DNA from: Deefgea tanakiae
GTDB taxonomy: Bacteria > Pseudomonadota > Gammaproteobacteria > Burkholderiales > Chitinibacteraceae
Assembly (NCBI RefSeq): GCF_019665765.1
Contig: NZ_CP081150.1
Coordinates: 3,410,001-3,474,000, forward strand
Reading direction: 5' to 3'
DNA length: 64,000 nt
Below are positions 58,411 through 64,000 of the stretch, piece by piece (position 1 is the stretch's first letter; every line of letters starts with the position of its first letter). Both the position numbers and the translations under genes were made by a program. The notes below the pieces were generated by a model, which was given only the letters and a program-made list of their open reading frames with translations, was not told where the DNA came from and made no database searches.

Positions 58411-58725
58411 TTACCAGCGGAACAAGACCCAGCGTGGTACGGCGATATTTTCTGTTGGGCCGCTTTGGCGGACGAAATTGCCTTGGCCATTGGGATCAAC
58501 CAAATAATATTCAGGGCCTACTGCAGGGACGACTCGGATTTGATAGAGGTGGCCATTCATACGATATTCGGTCATCGTCACATCGCCTTTTTGCACCACG
58601 CGAATATCGACTTTAGGTTGATCTTCGCTCGCCTCGGCTGGCATGGGGGGCGGCGCGTCTGCTACTTCTGCCGCAAAAGCCGGCATGGTCAGAAGTAGGC
58701 TGAGGCTAATGATGAGGCTACGCAT
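58411..58725 (-). CDS. DUF2782 family exported protein
   Basis: A 104-residue exported protein: signal peptide 1-18 (cleavage after AFA), then a short acidic/proline stretch and the DUF2782 core (DIRVVQKGDVTMTEYRMNGH, YQIRVVPAVGPEYYLVDPNG, ending VPRWVLFRW). The function is unknown. It is conserved between polA and thrB in many betaproteobacteria and lies about 125 bp upstream of thrB on the same strand. It is divergent from polA across about 95 bp. Confidence 0.9.
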   Translation of the reverse strand: MRSLIISLSLLLTMPAFAAEVADAPPPMPAEASEDQPKVDIRVVQKGDVTMTEYRMNGHLYQIRVVPAVGPEYYLVDPNGQGNFVRQSGPTENIAVPRWVLFRW

Positions 58726-58821
58726 TGTTTATCCTTGAGGGTACGGAAAATAAGTAGAGTACTAGGGCGTATAATGCACGCTGCAACACTTCATTCTTAC
58801 AACAGTATAGAGAAATCTCGC

Positions 58822-61623
58822 ATGGCGACGCTGCTTTTAATTGATGGATCATCTTATTTATATCGCGCTTTTCATGCGATTCGCGACCTTTCTGCGCCCG
58901 ATGGTACTCCGAGCAATGCAGTATTCGGCTTTGTGAATATGCTGAAAAAACTGCGGCAGCAAACACCTGCTGATTATATCGCGTGCGTGTTCGATGCCAA
59001 AGGAAAGACTTTTCGCGATGATTTATATGAGCAATATAAAGCGCAACGTCCACCGATGCCGGATGAATTACGGGTGCAAATCGAGCCAATTCATCAAGCG
59101 GTAGCCGCCTTTGGGATTCCTATCTTGATGGTCAGTGGCGTGGAGGCCGATGATGTGATCGGAACGCTCGCGCGCGAGGCGAGTCGCCAAGGCATCACGA
59201 CCATTATGTCGACCGGCGACAAAGACATGGCGCAGTTGGTCGATGAATTTGCGCGCATTGAAAACAGCATGACCGAAGAAGTCCTGCGCCGCGATGAAGT
59301 GTTTGCCAAATTTAATGTCTGGCCCGAGCAAATCGTTGATTATTTGACGCTGGTTGGCGATACCGTCGACAACGTGCCGGGCGTGCCTAAATGTGGCCCG
59401 AAAACCGCCGCCAAATGGTTGGCTGAATACCAAACCCTCGACAACGTCATTGCACACGCTGATGAGATCAAAGGCGTGGTCGGCCAGAATTTACGCGATA
59501 GTTTGGCTTGGTTGCCGATGGCCAAGCAATTGGTGACGATTAAATGCGATGTGGATCTCAGTGTTGAGCTTCCGAATGGCATTGCGGATCTGCAAACGAC
59601 GACTGAGGATAGCGCGACTTTATTGGCGCTGTTTAAACGCTTTGGATTTAAGACGTGGACGCGAGAAATGGAAAGCCGCCTTGCGTCAGCGCCAGCTGCA
59701 CCAGCCGCTGTGGGCAGTATTGGTAGCAGTGGCGATTTATTTGCTGAATCCACTATTGATGCGGGTATTGCTTCGCAGTCATTGGTTGAAAATGTCTTGG
59801 TTGATATACCTAAGGTTAAAGTAGAGCGTCACTACGAAACCATCAACACCGCTGCCAAACTCAGCGAATGGCTCGCTAAAATTAACGCCGCCGAACTGAC
59901 CGCATTCGATACCGAAACGACGAGTCTGGACGCGATGCAAGCGCATTTGGTTGGGATGTCGTTTTCAGTTAAAGCGGGCGAAGCGGCCTATTTACCGCTC
60001 GCGCACACCGGCCCTGACCATCCTGAGCAGTTGCCGTTGGACGCCACTTTGGCGTTACTCAAACCGTGGCTAGAATCGGCAACGCACCATAAAGTCGGCC
60101 AAAACTTAAAGTACGATCAACACATTTTGGCCAATTATGGCATCACGTTGGCCGGAATTAGCGACGATACGCTGCTGATGTCGTATGTGCTCGCCAGCCA
60201 CGAACGCCACAATATGGACGACCAAGCCGCGCGCGAATTGGGCGAAACGACGATCAAATACGAAGAAATCTGCGGCAAAGGCGCTAAGCAAATTGGCTTT
60301 GCTGAAGTCGATGTAGAGATTGCCACGCAGTATGCGGCTGAAGACGCTGATATTACTTTGCGTTTGGCGCATACCCTCAAACCGCGCCTCACTGACAAAT
60401 TGCTCGAAGTCTACCGCGACATCGAAATGCCATCGCGCGCCGTGCTGTACACGATGGAGCGCAACGGCATTTTGCTCGACGCTGCGCTGCTGCAACGGCA
60501 AAGCCACGATATTGGCCTGCGCTTGATTGAATTGGAAAACCAAGCGTATGAGCTGGCTGGCCAACCGTTTAATTTGGCTTCTCCCAAGCAATTGGGCGAG
60601 ATTTTCTTTGAAAAACTCAAACTGCCGGTGGTCAAAAAAACCCCGAAAGGCGCGCCATCGACTGACGAAGAAGTTTTGAGCGAATTGGCCAAAGATTATC
60701 CGCTGCCCAAAGTGCTGCTCGAACACCGCAGCCTTTCTAAACTCAAGTCGACTTACACCGACAAATTGCCGCTGATGGTCAATCCAAAAACCGGCCGCGT
60801 ACACACCAGCTTTAACCAAACCGTCGCCGTCACAGGACGCTTGAGTTCATCTGATCCTAATCTGCAAAACATCCCCGTTCGCACCGCTGAAGGGCGTAAA
60901 ATTCGCGAGGCATTTATCGCTGCGCCAGGCTGCAAGCTGGTTTCAGCCGATTACTCCCAGATTGAATTGCGCATCATGGCGCATTTATCCAATGATGCCG
61001 CGATGCTCAAAGCCTTTGAACTCGGCCACGACATTCATAAAGCCACCGCCGCCGAGGTGTTTGGTGTACCGCTGGAAGAAGTGACCAGCGAGCAACGCCG
61101 CTACGCCAAGTCGATTAACTTTGGCCTGATTTACGGCATGGGCGTGTTTGGCTTAGCCGCGCAACTCGAAATCACGCGCGAAGCGGCGAAAACCTTTATC
61201 GAGCGCTATTTCAATCGCTTTTCTAGCGTTGCTGAGTATATGGAGCAAACGCGGCAAGTGGTGCGCGAACAAGGTTTTGTCGAAACGGTGTTTGGCCGTC
61301 GCTTGTGGCTACCCGAAATCAAATCGAGCAACGCCGCCCGCCGCGCAGGTGCTGAACGCGCCGCCATCAACGGCCCAATGCAAGGTACCGCCGCCGATTT
61401 GATTAAATTGGCGATGGTCGCCGTCGCTGATTGGTTGGTTGCGGAACAGTTGCAAAGTAAATTACTGCTGCAAGTACACGATGAATTGATTTTGGAAGTG
61501 CCGGAAAGCGAATTGGAATTAGTGAAAACCAAATTGCCGGAGATTATGGCAGGGGTGGCGAAATTGAATGTACCGCTATTGGCGGAAGTGGGTGTGGGGA
61601 TGAATTGGGAAGAGGCGCATTGA
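58822..61623 (+). CDS. polA: DNA polymerase I
   Basis: A 933-residue polymerase for Okazaki-fragment processing and repair. The 5'-3' exonuclease is at about 1-290 (LLLIDGSSYLYRAFHA, VEADDVIGTLAR, STGDKDMAQLVDE). The 3'-5' proofreading exonuclease is at about 330-520, with catalytic residues kept (FDTETTSLD, NLKYDQHIL, YAAEDADITLRL). The polymerase domain is at about 560-933 (VSADYSQIELRIMAHLS, RRYAKSINFGLIYGMG, QVHDELILEVP). The ATG at 58822 starts MATLLLIDGSS as in relatives; the longer frame from 58735 adds non-conserved residues. All three activities should be present. Confidence 0.96.
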   Translation: MATLLLIDGSSYLYRAFHAIRDLSAPDGTPSNAVFGFVNMLKKLRQQTPADYIACVFDAKGKTFRDDLYEQYKAQRPPMPDELRVQIEPIHQAVAAFGIPILMVSGVEADDVIGTLAREASRQGITTIMSTGDKDMAQLVDEFARIENSMTEEVLRRDEVFAKFNVWPEQIVDYLTLVGDTVDNVPGVPKCGPKTAAKWLAEYQTLDNVIAHADEIKGVVGQNLRDSLAWLPMAKQLVTIKCDVDLSVELPNGIADLQTTTEDSATLLALFKRFGFKTWTREMESRLASAPAAPAAVGSIGSSGDLFAESTIDAGIASQSLVENVLVDIPKVKVERHYETINTAAKLSEWLAKINAAELTAFDTETTSLDAMQAHLVGMSFSVKAGEAAYLPLAHTGPDHPEQLPLDATLALLKPWLESATHHKVGQNLKYDQHILANYGITLAGISDDTLLMSYVLASHERHNMDDQAARELGETTIKYEEICGKGAKQIGFAEVDVEIATQYAAEDADITLRLAHTLKPRLTDKLLEVYRDIEMPSRAVLYTMERNGILLDAALLQRQSHDIGLRLIELENQAYELAGQPFNLASPKQLGEIFFEKLKLPVVKKTPKGAPSTDEEVLSELAKDYPLPKVLLEHRSLSKLKSTYTDKLPLMVNPKTGRVHTSFNQTVAVTGRLSSSDPNLQNIPVRTAEGRKIREAFIAAPGCKLVSADYSQIELRIMAHLSNDAAMLKAFELGHDIHKATAAEVFGVPLEEVTSEQRRYAKSINFGLIYGMGVFGLAAQLEITREAAKTFIERYFNRFSSVAEYMEQTRQVVREQGFVETVFGRRLWLPEIKSSNAARRAGAERAAINGPMQGTAADLIKLAMVAVADWLVAEQLQSKLLLQVHDELILEVPESELELVKTKLPEIMAGVAKLNVPLLAEVGVGMNWEEAH

Positions 61624-61677
61624 TAATTCAGTAAGAGGCTAAATTGGTAATTAAGTTTTCTAGGGAATAGAGAAAAT

Positions 61678-62811
61678 ATGTATATATTTTTAGATACAAA
61701 TATATTTTATAGTGATTTGCTCTTAAATAAAGTACCATTCAAGTATCTGTTTAGTTTTGTAAACAATAGTAAAAAGCACACGCTATTGCTCTCAAAGTTG
61801 GTAATTGAAGAGACAGAAAATATTAGAGGTAGGGAGTTAGATGCTCTAATTAAGTCTATTGAGAAATTACAATCAGACCTAGGGGGATTTACGGCAGAAA
61901 CTCTCGAGACGAATTTAGAAGCGATTAAAAAGTCTCAGTATGACCTTCTGAAAGAGGTAGGAAAGAAAACCGAAGATTTTGAAGTTATTGATTATAATGA
62001 GATTAGTCAGCATGAGGTAGTCGCTCGTGCTTTAGAAGGAAGAAAACCATTTTCTGCAAATGAAAAGGGCTATAGAGATACCCTGATTTGGTTGTCTTTA
62101 TTAAGAAATTCAGAGGGTAGAGAGATTGCGTTTATCTCAAATAATTCATCTGATTTTTATAATAAGAATAATAAATTAACGGGGTTTCATCAAAGTTTGC
62201 TTGAAGATATTGCTATGATATGCCCTGCAGCAAAAATTACTCCCTATAAGTCGTTGTATGACTTTATGACAACGCACATAAAGAAAGACGAGCATACAAT
62301 AGATCACCTTCAGATAGCAGATCGTCTCGAAGAATACGCTCATCATAGCGCCATTAATTTTATTGAAGGCTTTGATAACTTAGATCTGAGTGAATATCTT
62401 GAAAATTCAATATTTAAAAACAAAGTCAGTAGTGTTAAGAAAGTCACCGTTGTAGATATTGAGGGCGTTGAGGATAGAAATATTGAATGGCATTCAAAAA
62501 TTTCAGATACAGAAACATTAATTTCCTATATTTTTGATTTGCGGAGAGTCATCATCGAGGTTGAAATTTCTAGCGATGATTACGCTGAGAATAAGGAAGT
62601 TATAGATGGAGCATACAAAGACATTGAATTGCGAGATGGGATTGCCTGTTTGAATATATTCACAAGACCATATTTTAATGCCAATATTATTTTCAATCAT
62701 TCGAATGATTCTTTTACAGATTTTTCTGTAAGTTATCTATGGCTACGCTACGCTACACTAGGTGAACTTACTCAAAGTCAAATCTCAATTGTTGATAAAT
62801 TTAAAACATAA
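61678..62811 (+). CDS. PIN-domain protein (DUF4935 type), probably acquired
   Basis: A 377-residue soluble protein. The N-terminal PIN ribonuclease-like domain (about 1-165) has D6 in FLDTNIF, E44/E45 in VIEETENIRG, D134 in GYRDTLIW and the FISNNSSDF stretch with D159, the acidic set that binds catalytic metal. The C-terminal 200 residues are unrecognised. No antitoxin-like gene is adjacent, unlike VapBC pairs. Stand-alone DUF4935 proteins occur in variable gene islands. The gene is visibly AT-rich (many AAA, ATT, TTA codons) compared with polA beside it. This suggests horizontal gain and possibly a defence or RNA-cleaving effector role, which is inference. A terminator follows. Confidence 0.82.
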   Translation: MYIFLDTNIFYSDLLLNKVPFKYLFSFVNNSKKHTLLLSKLVIEETENIRGRELDALIKSIEKLQSDLGGFTAETLETNLEAIKKSQYDLLKEVGKKTEDFEVIDYNEISQHEVVARALEGRKPFSANEKGYRDTLIWLSLLRNSEGREIAFISNNSSDFYNKNNKLTGFHQSLLEDIAMICPAAKITPYKSLYDFMTTHIKKDEHTIDHLQIADRLEEYAHHSAINFIEGFDNLDLSEYLENSIFKNKVSSVKKVTVVDIEGVEDRNIEWHSKISDTETLISYIFDLRRVIIEVEISSDDYAENKEVIDGAYKDIELRDGIACLNIFTRPYFNANIIFNHSNDSFTDFSVSYLWLRYATLGELTQSQISIVDKFKT

Positions 62812-62833
62812 TTCGTAGCCATGCAGCGCGTAG

Positions 62834-62860
62834 GGTGTAATAAGCGAAGCGCATTACACC
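62834..62860. repeat. Short palindromic repeat
   Basis: GGTGTAAT (62834-62841) and ATTACACC (62853-62860) flank an inner GCG-AAG-CGC hairpin. The text GGTGTAATAAGCGAAGCGC resembles a dispersed intergenic palindrome I recall from many proteobacterial genomes. Only one copy was seen in this window. Confidence 0.5.
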
Positions 62861-62875
62861 ATCTGTGAAGTGATG

Positions 62876-62899
62876 AAACCGCCAACTATGGCGGTTTTT
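62876..62899 (+). terminator. Rho-independent terminator after the PIN-domain gene
   Basis: An 8-bp stem AAACCGCC (62876-62883) and GGCGGTTT (62890-62897) with a 6-nt loop and TTC follows the PIN-domain gene by 65 nt. Confidence 0.8.
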
Positions 62900-62939
62900 C
62901 TGTGCCTGCAATAATTCATCCTCCATGGATTAGCGGCTA

Positions 62940-63590
62940 TGCGCCGCGGCACTTACTTCTCTTGCTTCGCCAAGAGAAGTAAGCAAGAGAGGGCGACCCC
63001 GGCATCTGCGTCGGCTACGCCGATGTTGGCCTAAGGCCACGGCCTGCGCTAAGGCGACAAGTCGCCAAGCTCCGTCACGCCTCGCTGCGGACAATCGGCA
63101 AGGCGGCGGGCTTTAACAAAACAGAGCCCGCCGCTTACCCCTTGCCGCTTGTTCCTCGCTCGGCGCTAATGCAGGGGAGTCCCCGCAGACCAACGATTGT
63201 AGAAACTAATAAGTGTATTGCTCTACAGACTTTGAATTTGTTTTTCTTTGTGGCAATACCTATTCGCCAATTAGGACGAAAAGCCCGTGGAGCCGCGCCG
63301 TTCGGGAGGCGGTTGGCAAGGTTTTAAGACGCGACTGTTTGAGCTGCGCGACGTTAGCGCGCAGCGAGTTTGAGCGTCGCCTTGCCAATAGCTGGACGGA
63401 CGGGGTTTCGTGGCGATCGGGCGCGCGGGGGTTGTTAGGGGAGGGGCAAGACCCACCCCTAACTCGTCCGGCGGGCGAAACCGCCGGTTCACCGCCTGCG
63501 CTAGCAGGCTTGGCATCGTTTAATACCGGATTTTTGGCTACGCACCCTCTGTCTGTGCGCTGAGAAACATCACCGCTCATTTAATCCGCA
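62940..63590. repeat. Hairpin-rich non-coding element (probable dispersed intergenic repeat)
   Basis: This stretch carries no credible gene but a series of strong hairpins: 13-bp arms at 62952-62964/62971-62983, GGCGAC/GTCGCC at 63053-63066, a two-part hairpin at 63096-63147 (10-bp inner and 7-bp outer stems), a nested hairpin at 63313-63388, near-perfect 12-bp arms at 63434-63445/63452-63463, and GCCTGC/GCAGGC at 63494-63509. The text around the first hairpin and around 63330-63380 resembles repeats I recall from intergenic regions of other betaproteobacteria and xanthomonads, but this was not searched. GC content rises sharply here relative to the PIN gene. Confidence 0.5.
63313..63388 (+). 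other. Nested three-stem hairpin, candidate structured RNA
   Basis: Outer stem TTGGCAAG/CTTGCCAA (63313-63320, 63381-63388), middle stem GCGAC/GTCGC (63331-63335, 63376-63380) and inner 8-bp stem GCTGCGCG/CGCGCAGC (63343-63350, 63358-63365) close a 7-nt loop. The side loops TGTTTGA and GAGTTTGAGC resemble each other. The arrangement is too regular for chance, but transcription is not shown by sequence. Confidence 0.4.
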
Positions 63591-63738
63591 CGCCCTCGTA
63601 CAAATCCCCCCAAATTTTCAAAAACTGACCTACTTTTTCTACCTTTTGTCGCCGAAATGGGGAGGACAATTATTGGGAAAAAACACATTAAGTTGATGAA
63701 AAAATGTTGTTTTTTTGCTTTTGTGCACCGCAAAATAA

Positions 63739-63764
63739 GCCGCGCTGAGTCGCGGCCTATTTTT
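63739..63764 (+). terminator. Weak terminator-like hairpin upstream of the FimV-like gene
   Basis: GCCGCG (63739-63744) and CGCGGC (63751-63756) form a 6-bp stem followed by CTATTTTTA. It lies about 90 nt upstream of the FimV-like start. It could end a transcript from the repeat region or be a leader hairpin. Confidence 0.4.
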
Positions 63765-63848
63765 ATGCTTGGATTGTGCTGAAATCGGTCTACAAAGGAA
63801 ACATAACAAACATGTCAATTTGCTTACACAGGCAAAAAAGGTTTGAAA

Positions 63849-64000
63849 ATGCTTCCCAATGCGCCAATCAAGCAGTCACTTGCAATCTTATTGTTAAGCC
63901 TTGCCGCTCCGGCCAGCGCTCTTAGCTTAGGGGATTTGCAAACCCAGTCTTTTTTGGGACAGCCGTTTAAAGGCTCGGTGAGCTATCAATTGTCACCCAA
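63849..64000 (+). CDS. FimV/TspA-like protein, N-terminal part (cut by right edge)
   Basis: The first 50 codons of a frame open to the right edge. It has a signal peptide (cleavage likely after ASA, about residue 23), then LSLGDLQTQSFLGQPFKGSV. This matches the start of FimV-type proteins, whose mature N-terminus reads LGLG-L-L-S-L-QPL-A-I, before a LysM domain and TPR region. FimV-like proteins bind peptidoglycan and help place type IV pilus secretins. Only the first part is visible, so size and domains beyond residue 50 are unknown. Confidence 0.7.
   Translation, partial: MLPNAPIKQSLAILLLSLAAPASALSLGDLQTQSFLGQPFKGSVSYQLSP

Noticed and set aside
61678-62811. VapC toxin of a toxin-antitoxin pair
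   Set aside because: The protein is far longer than VapC and no small antitoxin gene lies within the 55 bp before it or after it.
63142-63580. Small open frames on both strands in the repeat-rich region
   Set aside because: They overlap one another in several frames, lack start signals and follow strong hairpins; they look like by-products of a GC-rich non-coding element.

Overview
The window is chromosomal DNA of a Gram-negative betaproteobacterium. The gene neighbourhoods (polA / DUF2782 / type II homoserine kinase; an ECF sigma factor with a zinc-finger anti-sigma) and the modular secreted chitin-deacetylase-like enzyme suggest the order Neisseriales, perhaps a Chitinibacter/Deefgea-like genus. 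That placement is inference from gene content only. Genes are densely packed, often overlap by 1-8 nt, and are mostly housekeeping; no tRNA, rRNA, CRISPR array, insertion sequence or prophage was seen.

Layout. 0-4.8 kb: the start of cobT (cut by the left edge), a small membrane GGDEF protein, a 28-bp perfect inverted repeat, the LPS-core genes waaC-waaA, and a DsbB/DsbA-like pair. 4.7-9.8 kb (minus): five overlapping genes (EVE protein, TauE/SafE permease, small secreted protein, PliI-like lysozyme inhibitor, EamA permease), then an ankyrin protein and hemB. 10-22 kb: an MscS-family channel, two periplasmic solute-binding proteins, a DUF2252 protein, a cytosolic MCP-like fragment paired with a di-iron metallo-beta-lactamase-fold protein (possible oxygen-sensing pair), a cytosolic parvulin, an erythromycin-esterase-like lipoprotein, a site-2 protease and a B12-binding radical SAM protein. 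22-28.7 kb: a four-module polysaccharide deacetylase, a LysR regulator divergent from a DUF2917 protein, a FUSC-type membrane protein, an S4 protein, maf and rlmH.

28.7-55.1 kb is a complete Lap-type biofilm adhesion locus: a TolC-like outer membrane protein with an extra C-terminal domain (LapE role), the periplasmic protease LapG, the c-di-GMP receptor LapD, a giant RTX adhesin (LapA role), a LuxR-type regulator, and the type I secretion adaptor and ABC transporter (LapC, LapB roles). The adhesin holds 36 tandem 360-bp repeats that encode the same 120 residues and differ at only four silent sites that I could find. Its reading frame is broken by one missing G in a G run at the end of the array. 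This separates the N-terminal retention module and LapG cleavage site from the C-terminal RTX and secretion signal. By family logic, LapB-LapC-LapE export the adhesin, the retention module anchors it, LapG cuts it at TAAG, and LapD withholds LapG when c-di-GMP is high.

55-64 kb: an FAD-linked oxidase, anti-sigma and ECF sigma genes, homoserine kinase, DUF2782 and polA. Then come an AT-rich PIN-domain gene that looks acquired, about 1 kb of non-coding DNA rich in nested hairpins (probably a dispersed repeat element), and the first 50 codons of a FimV-like gene cut by the right edge.
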